Source of the DNA: Bifidobacterium dentium JCM 1195 = DSM 20436
GTDB taxonomy: Bacteria; Actinomycetota; Actinomycetes; Actinomycetales; Bifidobacteriaceae
Reading direction: 5' to 3'
DNA length: 64,000 bases
NCBI RefSeq assembly: GCF_001042595.1
Contig: NZ_AP012326.1
Location: 1,054,001 to 1,118,000, forward strand
Of the stretch, positions 17,434 to 26,365 are shown piece by piece (within the stretch, counting starts at the first letter, position 1; each line of letters begins with the position of its first letter). A model generated the notes under the pieces. The model did not search any database. It was not told the DNA's origin and saw only the letters and a program-made list of their open reading frames with translations. The position numbers were made by a program, and so were the translations under genes.

Positions 17434-18351
17434 TCAGTCCTCCCTGAGAATGCGGAACTGGAGCATGCTGACCAGTGCGATGATGATGAACAGCACCCAG
17501 CTGGCCGCGGAGGCGATACCGTACTGTCCGAAACCGAACTTCTGGTACACGTAGTACGCGGCGGAGAGCGTCGAGTCGAGCGGTCCTCCTTGGGTCATCA
17601 CGAAAGATTCCTCAAAGAACTGCAGGTAGGCGACGGAAAGGAGCACCGCACCCAGCAGCAGCGTGGGTTTGAGCAGCGGGAGTGTGATGCTGCGGAAGGT
17701 GCGCCATTTTCCCGCGCCATCGATGGCCGCGGCCTCCTTCAGCTCCTCGGGGATGGCCTGCAGACCGGCGAGGAAGATGATCATCAGCGTTCCCATGTTG
17801 CGCCAGATGGTCATGACCATCAGTGCGGGCAGGGCGTAGCGGGTGTCGTGCAACCAGTCCGGACCGGCAATGCCGAAGACGGACAAGAGCAGGTTGAGGA
17901 GCCCATCCTTCTGGAGGATATACCTCCACACGACGGAGACTGCGACCACGCTGGCGACGACCGGAGCGTAGAACAATGCTCTGAAGAACGCGTTAAGGCG
18001 CTTGGAACCTTTGTTGAGAGCCACCGCGAACGCGAGGGCGATCACCATGGTGATCGGCAGGCCTACGAGCACGAAGATCCCAGTGACGTCCAGTGCATGC
18101 AGGAAGCGATGATCTTGGGACAGGGCGATGTACTGGTCCAGTCCCACGAAGTTGACGTTGAACGGGGTGCGGAGGTCCTTGGAGGTGATGTCGGTGAAGG
18201 ACATCGCCATCGAGGACAGGAGGGGGATCAGCATGAACACGCAGAACATGACCGCAAAGGGCAGAGCGAATCCCCATGCGAGAATCGTCCGACGTCGGCG
18301 GAGGACGTTGCCAGAGCCCTCCGTCTTCGCCTTTTTTGTTCCGAATCCCAT
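17434..18351 (-). CDS. Sugar ABC transporter permease, MalF type
   Basis: A 305-residue CUT1-type permease. A basic N-terminus is followed by six membrane helices and the EAA motif KEAAAIDGAGKWRTFRSITL. It forms the channel with the MalG-type partner. It starts four bases after the binding-protein gene stop, so translation is coupled. Confidence 0.93.
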   Translation of the reverse strand: MGFGTKKAKTEGSGNVLRRRRTILAWGFALPFAVMFCVFMLIPLLSSMAMSFTDITSKDLRTPFNVNFVGLDQYIALSQDHRFLHALDVTGIFVLVGLPITMVIALAFAVALNKGSKRLNAFFRALFYAPVVASVVAVSVVWRYILQKDGLLNLLLSVFGIAGPDWLHDTRYALPALMVMTIWRNMGTLMIIFLAGLQAIPEELKEAAAIDGAGKWRTFRSITLPLLKPTLLLGAVLLSVAYLQFFEESFVMTQGGPLDSTLSAAYYVYQKFGFGQYGIASAASWVLFIIIALVSMLQFRILRED

Positions 18352-18355
18352 ATGC

Positions 18356-19654
18356 TCAGTTTCCCGTTCCGATGGAGTCAGCTTCGGACTGCAGGTTCTT
18401 CAGGCCCTCGTCGACGGAGACCTGTCCCTTGTTCATCTGTTCGAGGATCCGGTCGGCGGCGGAGGACACCTGGGACCAGGTGGACAGCGCCGGCGGGGCC
18501 ATGGTGTTCTTCAGTTGGTCGCCGAACGCCGCGAGCTTGTCATTGCCGGAGAGTGCGTCGTCGTCCCATGCCTTCTGGGAGGCGGGCAGATCGGAAGATT
18601 TTTCGTACCATTTAGCCTGTGTCTCAGGCTTGCTGGCCCATTGGATGAACTTCCATGCGGACTGCTTGTTCTTGGAGTCCTTGAACGTCACGAGGTCGCA
18701 ACCTCCGACGAAGGACGTGGCAGGGCCCGAAGAGCCGTCCATCGACGGCAGGACCACGGTGGCGTACTTGGATTCGAAACCGTCGCCACCCAATTCGTTG
18801 ATTTGGCTGACGGCGGTCGGACCCTGCAGCATCATCGGCGTGTCGCCGGATACGAAGTTCGCTATGTCAGCGCCGGGGCTTACGTCGGCGTTAACATCCG
18901 CCACACCGTCCCTGTAGAGACTGGTGGTAAAGTTCAGTCCCTTCTTTATGCCAGTATCTTCGAAAGTCCATTTCGTCTGTTCCTTGTTAGTCAAGGACGC
19001 CCCGGCCGAGTAGGAGAACGGCAAAGTTCCGAGGAACGCGTCAGTGCCAGATGGGTTGAGGTTCATGCCGTATTTGACCCCATCGACCTTCTGCATGTCC
19101 TTAGCCATCTGCTTAAGCTCATCCCAAGTCTTCGGAGCTCTGCTCCAACCAGCCATCTCGGCGATGTCGGTGCGGTAGTACAGCACTCGGGTGTCGATGT
19201 ACCAAGGCACGCCGAGCTGTTTCCCGTCGACCTGGCCCGCAGCCTTGGAGCCGTTGGAGAAGTCGGACATGTCAAGGTTGTCGGGCACGGTGGAGAACGA
19301 GTTGGAGAAATCGGCCATCCAGGTGGTGCCCATCTGCGCAAGGTCGGGACCGTTGCCCGCGGCGATGGCGGTCTGGAGTTTGTCGTGCGCTGAGGACCAT
19401 GGGATCGCGGTGACCTTGACCTTGACGTCGGGGTTCTCCTTTTCGAATCCCTTGACGAAATCACCCAGCAGGTCGCCCTCGTTGCCCATGGCCCAGATGG
19501 TCAGGCTGCCGGTGGCCTTGCTTGAATCGATGGCCTTGACCGCATCGGGATCGGAATCCGCGCTGCTTGCGGATCGCCCGCACGAGGACATGCTGATAAC
19601 CATGACCGCACTTGCGGCCACCGCGACAGCCGCCTTGAAAAACGATTTCATCAT
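18356..19654 (-). CDS. Sugar-binding lipoprotein of ABC importer
   Basis: A 432-residue family 1 solute-binding protein. The signal peptide ends in a lipobox (ISMSSC), so it is lipid-anchored outside the membrane. The mature domain shows NPDVKVKVTAIPW, GNGPDLAQMGTTW and YIDTRVLYYRTD, typical of oligosaccharide binders. It captures the glycoside that the GH1 enzyme later cuts. AGGAGT lies before the start, which has a second ATG in frame. Two LacI-type operators lie in its upstream region. Confidence 0.93.
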   Translation of the reverse strand: MMKSFFKAAVAVAASAVMVISMSSCGRSASSADSDPDAVKAIDSSKATGSLTIWAMGNEGDLLGDFVKGFEKENPDVKVKVTAIPWSSAHDKLQTAIAAGNGPDLAQMGTTWMADFSNSFSTVPDNLDMSDFSNGSKAAGQVDGKQLGVPWYIDTRVLYYRTDIAEMAGWSRAPKTWDELKQMAKDMQKVDGVKYGMNLNPSGTDAFLGTLPFSYSAGASLTNKEQTKWTFEDTGIKKGLNFTTSLYRDGVADVNADVSPGADIANFVSGDTPMMLQGPTAVSQINELGGDGFESKYATVVLPSMDGSSGPATSFVGGCDLVTFKDSKNKQSAWKFIQWASKPETQAKWYEKSSDLPASQKAWDDDALSGNDKLAAFGDQLKNTMAPPALSTWSQVSSAADRILEQMNKGQVSVDEGLKNLQSEADSIGTGN

Positions 19655-19680
19655 TGAAACTCCTTATTAAATGTGAGCAT

Positions 19681-19726
19681 CAATCTAAGCGGTTAGACTG
19701 ACGCTTATATTTAAGCGCTTAGATTG
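19681..19726. promoter_or_regulatory. Two LacI-family operators before the sugar operon
   Basis: Two related near-palindromes, AATCTAAGCGGTTAGACT (19682-19699) and TTTAAGCGCTTAGATT (19709-19725 region), share the core TCTAAGCGCTTAGA. They sit 30-70 bases before the binding-protein start, where a repressor would block the promoter. Confidence 0.8.
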
Positions 19727-19780
19727 TTTTAAGTCAAGGAGACACGCCAATAAGGCTTCGTGCTTCTGAGTTTTATTTCA

Positions 19781-20908
19781 TCAGGGGCACCCACAGCTAC
19801 CGCGCACGACGAGACGAACGGGCAATATTCGTTTCTCCGGTTTTTCCCAAGGCTTCCCATTCCTGGAAAGCAGCATCCGTGCAGCCTTGCGTCCCAGATC
19901 CTCCATAGGCTGACGGACGGTCGTTAGGTGTGGAGTCATCAGCCTGCCCGCCAAGATGCCGTCAAAGCCGGTGACGATGACGTCTTCAGGGACGCGGACT
20001 CCGGAATCCGCGAGCAGTCTAATCACGCCAAAGGCCGTCTGATCAGTGCCGCACACCAAGGCCTGCGGCAACCGATTAGATTCTATCGCCTCACACAGGC
20101 CGACCAAATATTCATCAGACGTGGCGAAAGAGTCATCCAACAACGCCCCTCTGGAGTCCAGCCCGCGTTCCTCGAGATATTTTTTAAACGCGTCATAACG
20201 CGAGACGACGTCATCAGTGTCGGCACCGCTCTCGAACGCTTTATCATTGACGCCGCCGACGAATGCCATATCGTTGATATGGTGAACATCGACAAGATGG
20301 TCGACGATCTGCCTCATGCCCGATGCGTTATCGCATTGCAGGTACGCGGCCGGCAGTTTTTCATCGCCCACACCCACCATTACAAGCGGGATGGTCTTCG
20401 CCAACATGGAAAGAGGAAGCGCATCGTTATATCCGCTTGGCATCAGCGCCAGTCCATCAACGCGGCCGGCGATATCCGTTACCGATCTGTGATCATCCCT
20501 TTCCGAGGCGGCTCCCATAAGTATTCCCTTGCCACTCTTCCAGCATTCGAGTTCGAAACCACGAAGCACCTCATCAACGTATAACGGATATACAAGAACG
20601 TTGGGTTCGTCACCGTCCAGAGGCTCGTCGATGGATCTGGGGGAAACATCAGGCCAATCATCCTCAAGGTTGCTTCCCTGAGGTCTTTCCAGCAACATAT
20701 CGAATGCATACATGCCCAAAGTGTCGGTGCTACCCTTAGCGAGTCCTTGGGCATTACCGCTGGGCACATAACCAAACTCCTCAGAAATCCTCAGGATTCT
20801 GGCCCTGGTATCATCTTTTACCTTATCCGGATGTCTAAAAGCAAAGGAGACCGTCGCGGTCGATACACCAGCTTTTTTTGCGATATCATACACAGTGATT
20901 CTAGCCAT
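19781..20908 (-). CDS. LacI-family transcriptional repressor
   Basis: A 375-residue regulator. The N-terminal helix-turn-helix (ITVYDIAKKAGVSTATVSFA) and hinge (YVPSGNAQGLAKGSTDTLGM) are intact. The sugar-binding core ends with VPEDVIVTGFDGILAGRLMTPHLTTVRQP, typical of the family. It should repress the transporter and GH1 genes until a beta-glycoside or its product binds, and a matching operator near its own start suggests autoregulation. It ends in a Cys-Gly-Cys-Pro tail. Confidence 0.94.
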   Translation of the reverse strand: MARITVYDIAKKAGVSTATVSFAFRHPDKVKDDTRARILRISEEFGYVPSGNAQGLAKGSTDTLGMYAFDMLLERPQGSNLEDDWPDVSPRSIDEPLDGDEPNVLVYPLYVDEVLRGFELECWKSGKGILMGAASERDDHRSVTDIAGRVDGLALMPSGYNDALPLSMLAKTIPLVMVGVGDEKLPAAYLQCDNASGMRQIVDHLVDVHHINDMAFVGGVNDKAFESGADTDDVVSRYDAFKKYLEERGLDSRGALLDDSFATSDEYLVGLCEAIESNRLPQALVCGTDQTAFGVIRLLADSGVRVPEDVIVTGFDGILAGRLMTPHLTTVRQPMEDLGRKAARMLLSRNGKPWEKPEKRILPVRLVVRGSCGCP

Positions 20909-20916
20909 GTTAACAA

Positions 20917-20928
20917 TTTAAGCGCTTT
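20917..20928. promoter_or_regulatory. Third operator, upstream of lacI
   Basis: TTTAAGCGCTTT lies nine bases upstream of the regulator start and matches the core of the sites at 19.7 kb. Confidence 0.65.
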
Positions 20929-20929
20929 G

Positions 20930-21260
20930 GTACAGAGGACACACTTAAAATTGGCTAAATTGCATTTTGACGTTCCTGATACATTGTCAAGCGCGTCGGT
21001 GTGTTGGTTTTGTCTGATGGGCGGTCGTAGCCAGTCGATGATTCTATTTTCGAGTCCGGGTAGGTCACGGATCCCTCTTTCGATTTCGCTGATGTGTCTG
21101 AAAGGCACGCAACGACGCTTTGCCGATCCACCGTTGAGCGACGCCGCGGCCGACGCGCAGTCTGGCACCTCTGCACCTCTGTATTTAGTCAAGTCGGCGT
21201 TTCGTGACTAATCCGATGTGGTGACGTTTTCTTGGACTCCCTGAACGGGAAGAGAACCCT
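20930..21260. other. Gap with unresolved remnants
   Basis: A minus-strand frame (20818-21192) overlaps the lacI promoter and matches nothing recognised. TTAGTCA/TGACTAA inverted repeats at about 21,186-21,212 resemble an insertion-sequence edge. No gene is supported. Confidence 0.4.
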
Positions 21261-21267
21261 TTTATTT

Positions 21268-21985
21268 ATGGTGGTGTGCAATAAGAAGTAGAACGACCAC
21301 GCAGTCGATCTCTACGAACGGTACGATTTCAGTTCCATGGCCGTGATTCATGAGCTCGGATACCCGTTGGAACCGTCGCTGAAGGCATGGTGCCGGGACC
21401 GGGGCGCGAACGGACGACGGGCGAGCCATCCAGCGTGGCGCGCATCGGCTTCGTGACACGGATGGGCAGAAATGCGCGGCGGTCGATGACTGTCTCCCGC
21501 ACGGACGTTACATGGCAAGCATGATGCGGTGTCTGGGTTATCCGAAGAGCAAGGCGCTGTTCACCGCGTGGATCGACGGGCTCGCCCCCGGCCAGCACAG
21601 GCTGCGCCATGGGCCAGTACCCGAGGAGCTGAGATGCAAGGCGGTGGTCGCGGTCGCGTCCGGTGGGCCGGAGTCGTGTGAGGTCGCCACCGAACTGGAC
21701 GTGGATCCGTCGGCCGTTGGGAAGCTGGAAGCGGCGGATGCTCGACCAGTCCGGGGAGAAGACCATGACCGAACCGACCATGAAGCCCGAAAAGCCTGGG
21801 AAACCAAGAAAAACGGGACCCGTGAAACCGGCGGAGGAACCGGAGCCGGCGGTGAGGCCGGGCGGGCCGGTCGCTTCGGCGATGCCAGAGGAGTTGGATG
21901 CGGAGCTCGCCGACAAGATCCATCTCGAGGAAAACGATATGAACGGTCTGGAACGCAGAATGGCCGACATGCTGGCCACAACTGC
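21268..21985 (+). pseudogene. IS3-family OrfA remnant
   Basis: The text AVDLYERYDFSSMAVIHELG, then YPLEPSLKAW, and later MMRCLGYPKSKALFTAWIDG with VASGGPESCEVATELDVDP is the double helix-turn-helix of IS3-type OrfA proteins. It is scattered over three frames: an amber codon follows codon 7 (21289-21291), a stop follows near 21,460, and a frameshift near 21,730 leads into a Pro/Glu-rich linker and MPEELDAELADKIHLEENDM. The orfB catalytic gene is absent, so it is inactive. Confidence 0.7.
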
Positions 21986-22357
21986 GGCAACATTCTCCGG
22001 TGGCATAGAATCAAGGAATCACACGGGGGAGAGTTCTCCATCAACGGCTTCCTCAACCATTACCCGGACTTCCTGTCCATGACCAGGACCGGCCGGATAC
22101 TCGCCATCGAGACCAAGGGTGAAATGCTGAAGGGCGACGACAGCCGGGACAAGCTCAGCCTGGGCAACATGTGGGCGAACGCCGTCGGAGACGGCTACCG
22201 GTACTTCATGGTGTTCGAGAACGATCCGCTGGACGGTCCGGGATCCTACACCTTGAAGGAGTCCGAGAGATATCCTGAACCATCTGGCATGACCGGCACG
22301 GCCATGTCCGTGGACGCGTTCAGTTCCCGCCTTCCATACGGCTGGCGTTGGTTCTGA
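21975..22357 (+). pseudogene. C-terminal fragment of helicase-nuclease (restriction-like)
   Basis: About 125 codons in one frame read GGEFSINGFLNHYPDFL, then RILAIETKGEML and GDGYRYFMVFE. This is the PD-(D/E)xK nuclease tail of type III restriction (Res) or DEAD-box helicase proteins: acidic residue in YPDF, E-x-K in IETKGE. The helicase part and start are missing. It borders the IS3 remnant and overlaps antisense the end of the next ICE gene. A defence gene was probably here before deletion. Confidence 0.6.
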
Positions 22358-22688
22358 CCACGTTCATGTCATGGACGACGACCGCGTAGTGGGTGTCTCC
22401 TCCCGCGTCACGTCGTTCGCCGGACATGCCGACGAACTCGATGACGTCCCCACGGTTGACGTCCTGCATCATCTTCGATACGCGACCGTCATACGGCACC
22501 AGCAGCACGTACAGGCTCCGGCCTCCCTCGCTCCAGACGCCGCGTAGGGCCGGACACCTGCGCCCGTCGGAGGTACGCAGACGGGTGATGCCCGCCATGG
22601 GCACGCTGACGCGTCCCACTTGCGGGCTCATGCCGATCATGCCGTCATGGGGCAACAGCATTCTCCAGGACTGGTTCGTCGCGCTCAC
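22320..22688 (-). CDS. Small OB-fold-like hypothetical protein
   Basis: A 122-residue protein whose start overlaps the stop of the upstream gene by four bases (ATGA type). The segment SLYVLLVPYDGRVSKMMQDV, then NRGDVIEFVGMSG and THYAVVVHDMNVV has the strand pattern of an SSB-like OB-fold. It closes a minus-strand operon with the coupling protein. Role in transfer is inferred from position only. Confidence 0.65.
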   Translation of the reverse strand: MSATNQSWRMLLPHDGMIGMSPQVGRVSVPMAGITRLRTSDGRRCPALRGVWSEGGRSLYVLLVPYDGRVSKMMQDVNRGDVIEFVGMSGERRDAGGDTHYAVVVHDMNVVRTNASRMEGGN

Positions 22689-23434
22689 CGCCCATCACCC
22701 CCATCCGTGCCGTCGGTCGATCCCTGGGCCTGGCCGAAGACCTTCGTCAGCTGGTCTCCCTCAAGGCTCGCGGCGCAGCCCGACGTCGCGGACGTGAGGT
22801 CCTGCTGGGCTTTGGTCAGCGCGTCGTAATCCTGGGATTTGCCGTTCACCAACGATTTCGCGGTCTCGTACGCGCCGCGCAGGCTCTTGCAGGATGCGTC
22901 AGCCGAACCCAACCGGTCGAGCCGGTCGGCCGCCCTGCCCGCGCCGGACAGTGCGGACTCGAGATCATCGAGCCTCGCGTCTATGGCCGCCCGCATGGCC
23001 TGTGGATACCATTGCCGTGCCAGCGCACGGACCCGTTCCACCGGCCTTTCGGAGCCGATGGCGTCGTACAGGTCGCTCGCCTCCGCGAGATCCCGATGGT
23101 CGTGACGGTACAGCAGGTTCGAAAGCGTGTCCACGTTGGAGTCCTCCGGGGCGTTGAGCAGTTCGCGTACCTCGTCGGCGATGCTTTCCGCATCCCCGGT
23201 GAACATCGTGGCCGCCTGCTGTTCCAACGTCCCGTTCCTCACCTTTTTCGACGGGTGTCCGGACGAGGTGGCGGACGATGATGCGGAAGCGGACCCCGTG
23301 GCCGTGCCACCGGTGGAACGCCACGGGTTGAACGCGAGGACCATCAGCATTACGCCGATGACGGCGATGATGATCCATACGCGCGCCTGACGGACCTGGG
23401 ACGGTGTCGATGAGGGACGTTTGCTTCCTGACAT
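22685..23434 (-). CDS. Membrane-anchored helical protein
   Basis: A 249-residue protein; 23434 is chosen for AAGGAG six bases upstream, a GTG at 23455 being the alternative. One membrane helix (about residues 19-36) is followed by a Ser/Thr-rich linker and a long helical extracellular domain with a single pair of Cys. It lies in the transfer operon and shares the design (short cytoplasmic part, one TM, helical outside) with proteins at 23.5, 36.1 and 39.6 kb. Probably a wall-facing part of the transfer machine. Confidence 0.68.
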   Translation of the reverse strand: MSGSKRPSSTPSQVRQARVWIIIAVIGVMLMVLAFNPWRSTGGTATGSASASSSATSSGHPSKKVRNGTLEQQAATMFTGDAESIADEVRELLNAPEDSNVDTLSNLLYRHDHRDLAEASDLYDAIGSERPVERVRALARQWYPQAMRAAIDARLDDLESALSGAGRAADRLDRLGSADASCKSLRGAYETAKSLVNGKSQDYDALTKAQQDLTSATSGCAASLEGDQLTKVFGQAQGSTDGTDGGDGR

Positions 23435-23451
23435 GTGATGCTCCTTGTCGT

Positions 23452-24846
23452 TCACAGGCTCGAATCGGATTCGGGCAGGCCGTCATCGGTTTCGGGCGCG
23501 GGTACGCTCCATCCGCCGGAGTTCCCGGAATCCGCCTGTCCGGAGGAGGAGCCGCTACCGGAACCACTGTGCGAGCCTCCGATATCGCCGCCGGAGGATG
23601 GGGCCTGGTATTGGGGCGTCGTGGTCTGCTGGGACTGCGTCTGACGGCGTGCCTGTTCCTCCTGTTCGGCCTTGGCCTTCGCGTCCGCCTCGGCTTTGGC
23701 CTGTTCGTCCGCCTTGCGTTTCTCCTCGACGAGCGTGGACACGCTCCCGTATGCCTTGTCGAGTCGAGCGCGAACCCTGTCGATCCGGTCGGCCGTCGCG
23801 TCGTCGGACAATGATTCGGCCTGCCCGATGGCCTTGTCCAGATCGGACAGGGCCCTCCTGACGTAATCCTCCGATTTGACGGAGGATTTCAGATTCCTGG
23901 CCTTTTTAAGACTCTCCCGCAGCTTCTTGGAGGCGGTCTCGCGTTTCCTGTCGGCGGCGGACGTCCTGACCTTCCCGTTCAGTGAGAGGGTGCGTTTCGT
24001 GGCCATGTCGGCCTTGCCGGCCAATGATTCGGCCCGCTTCGCGTCCAGTCCGTCGTGGGAGGTTCCGAGGATGACGCGATTGGTCTTCACCTGGGCGGAG
24101 AGTTCGTCGAGCAGGTCCGGATCGGACAGGTCATCGCTCCCGTACGAGCCGAGCATCCCACGCGCCTTGCCGTTCGCGCCCTTCAACGCGTCCATCGACG
24201 AGGTGACGTGCCGTGACGCCTCCAGAAGCGCGTTCTCCCGGGCCTTTCCGCCGACGACGGCCAAGCCGGTCAGAAGGACGGCGAGCACGCATACGGCGAT
24301 CAGGATCCGATGCGGCCATTTCCCCGCGCGGGCGGGTCCGCCGTCGGCGGGATCGTCATGGTCCGCCACGGCCTGCAGGCTTTCCCTCATGCCCTTGCAC
24401 GTCTCGGCCGGCGTGATGGACGAAGCGTCGCCGGCGGGCAGGGGAACGTCTACCGTCAGTGTGATGGACGGGCCTATCGGCGGGTTCGCCATGCCGTCCG
24501 CGTCTTCGGATGCGCTCACCAGCGACGGCACGGCGGACCCCGGCGGAATCGTGGGCCGTTCCGGCCCCGTCATGCTCCCATCCGCGACGGGTCCGCCCGT
24601 CGTGGCCCTCCCCGCGGGCATCGGTAGGGGAGCCGTCTCCGGTACGGTCGGATCCGTTTCGGCCATGGCGATCCCATGCCCGTCCGTCCGGCTCCTTGCG
24701 CGCCGGCGCCGGGAACGTTCCTCCGTCCCGCCGTCCCGCGTGCCGGAGGCCTTCATCTCCTCGAACCAGTCGAGATCGTCCTGCCCGTCGCCTCCGCCCA
24801 GTTGGTCGAACAGGCTCGGCCGCATGCCCTCATTCATGCCGTTCAT
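23452..24846 (-). CDS. TM-anchored coiled-coil protein with Gly/Ser-rich tail
   Basis: A 464-residue protein, start 24846 after GGAAAGG; the frame is open to 24873. About 160 acidic, Pro-rich residues face the cytoplasm, then one membrane helix (ILIAVCVLAVLLTGLAVVGG), then about 200 residues of coiled coil rich in Lys, Ala, Glu. The tail is Gln, Gly and Ser-rich. The start overlaps the upstream gene, so it belongs to the transfer operon. It may cross the thick wall as a structural element. No family recognised. Confidence 0.7.
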   Translation of the reverse strand: MNGMNEGMRPSLFDQLGGGDGQDDLDWFEEMKASGTRDGGTEERSRRRRARSRTDGHGIAMAETDPTVPETAPLPMPAGRATTGGPVADGSMTGPERPTIPPGSAVPSLVSASEDADGMANPPIGPSITLTVDVPLPAGDASSITPAETCKGMRESLQAVADHDDPADGGPARAGKWPHRILIAVCVLAVLLTGLAVVGGKARENALLEASRHVTSSMDALKGANGKARGMLGSYGSDDLSDPDLLDELSAQVKTNRVILGTSHDGLDAKRAESLAGKADMATKRTLSLNGKVRTSAADRKRETASKKLRESLKKARNLKSSVKSEDYVRRALSDLDKAIGQAESLSDDATADRIDRVRARLDKAYGSVSTLVEEKRKADEQAKAEADAKAKAEQEEQARRQTQSQQTTTPQYQAPSSGGDIGGSHSGSGSGSSSGQADSGNSGGWSVPAPETDDGLPESDSSL

Positions 24847-26365
24847 CGTCGAAAACCTTTCCGATCGTCCCAAGAAGCCGTTCGATCCGGTCGAACGTGC
24901 CGGTGCCGTTGTCCGTCAAACGTTCCAACAGTTCCACGTCGTCACGCTGCAGGTCCAACGGCAACGGCGTGTACCCGTCGTCGGACGGGCTGCGGCCATG
25001 CTCGCGCAGTACGTCGCGGATCCGTCGCGTCTCGTCCATGAGCCGTCGGCGGTCCTCCCCGCGCATGCTCCCGCCATCGTCGCGAAGACGCAGGCCCGCG
25101 GCGGACAGGGCGCGGTCGAGCCGGTCGCGTTCCTTCGATTCCAGTGACCGGTATTCCAGCCAACGGCGTCGCGCCTTCTCCTCGAGCAGGCCCGCATGTT
25201 TCAACACGTCCCGGCGGGCATCGTCGTCATCACGGGCCAACGTCCGCTCGAAATCATGGCGTGTCGCCTCCAGTTCGACACGCCATGCGGCCAGGTCGGA
25301 GCGTAGGCTCCCGTCACTGACCTCAGCCTCGTATTCGACATGATGGCCCGTGGGCAGGTGTGCGATGTCGTCCAACGCGTCCTGATCCGTCATGAACGAT
25401 GCGGCCGGCGTCATCTCGCCGGTCATCCCGTCGATCTCCTGCATGCGGTAGCCCCAGTATCCCGGATCGAAGTCCTGCCGTCGGATCGCTTCGGCCCGTT
25501 CATGTTCGTCAAGACCCGGATCCACGACCGGAGCCCATTCGCCCTCATGCCGGTACCATTGCGCGTATGCCTCACGACGCGCGGCCTCACGTTCCCGGGC
25601 CTCCGTATCGGAGAGATGATGCCGGTGATCGTCGGATTTCGCGTTGGAATCCTTCAGATCGTCCTTGACCCGGTCCAACGCCTGATGGATCAACGCCTGC
25701 AGGGTCGGCATGTACAGGCCGCCATTGCCGCTGCCCACCACGAGGTCCATGTAGCATTTGAGGCTGAACACCTCGTGGACGATGTCATCATGCAACAGCC
25801 AGCAGGAAGGCAGCGTCTGGTCCCACGACGGATAGTGCGTGGTCAGGAACACGCCCATGCGCACGGTGTGCAGCATCATCAGGTCGATGTCGCGACGGGG
25901 CGGGGCTCCCAACAGGTCCACCGGACGGGCGACGGTCATCTCCTTCTTCAGGTCGGTCTGGCGCATGTTCGCCCACCGGCCCGGCCCGTACTCCGGTTCC
26001 ACGGGAGCGGGGTCGAACATCTCGCGGGCGAGCGTGATCAGGTTGTTCACCATCGGCCCCGGCATGCTGGCGCCACGGATCCGGGCGAACCGTTCCCGTG
26101 CGAAATCGACCAGATCCTGCACCGCCTGGTCCTGGTCGGAACGGTAGTCGGCTCCCATGGGAGTGACAGGCTCCAGGTCGTCGGCCTTCACGGACCGTTG
26201 CCGGCGGGCGTCCGCGTCGGCAACGGCTTCCGGTTCCGTCCGTTCGATCTCGTCGCCGAAATCGAACGTGTCCTGCGCCATGTGACGTTCCGTTCCCGGA
26301 TCCCGCCTGCCCTCCTTGGAGCCGGCGGCCTGCATCATCCGCCGGTAATGCTCATCGACGTCCAT
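24830..26365 (-). CDS. Conserved ICE protein, DUF4913-like core
   Basis: A 511-residue soluble protein between the coupling-protein gene (overlap of 14 bases) and the coiled-coil gene. Residues about 170-240 (HYPSWDQTLPSCWLLHDDIV, then LQALIHQALDRVKDDL) resemble the Trp-rich core of DUF4913 proteins often seen beside actinobacterial T4SS genes; this is a weak match. The C-terminal half is highly charged and helical. No catalytic motif. It may be a cytoplasmic adaptor for the coupling protein. Confidence 0.68.
   Translation of the reverse strand: MDVDEHYRRMMQAAGSKEGRRDPGTERHMAQDTFDFGDEIERTEPEAVADADARRQRSVKADDLEPVTPMGADYRSDQDQAVQDLVDFARERFARIRGASMPGPMVNNLITLAREMFDPAPVEPEYGPGRWANMRQTDLKKEMTVARPVDLLGAPPRRDIDLMMLHTVRMGVFLTTHYPSWDQTLPSCWLLHDDIVHEVFSLKCYMDLVVGSGNGGLYMPTLQALIHQALDRVKDDLKDSNAKSDDHRHHLSDTEAREREAARREAYAQWYRHEGEWAPVVDPGLDEHERAEAIRRQDFDPGYWGYRMQEIDGMTGEMTPAASFMTDQDALDDIAHLPTGHHVEYEAEVSDGSLRSDLAAWRVELEATRHDFERTLARDDDDARRDVLKHAGLLEEKARRRWLEYRSLESKERDRLDRALSAAGLRLRDDGGSMRGEDRRRLMDETRRIRDVLREHGRSPSDDGYTPLPLDLQRDDVELLERLTDNGTGTFDRIERLLGTIGKVFDDERHE

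Noticed and set aside
20818..21192. 124-codon minus-strand frame upstream of lacI
   Set aside because: It overlaps the lacI promoter and start, has no ribosome-binding site, and resembles no family.
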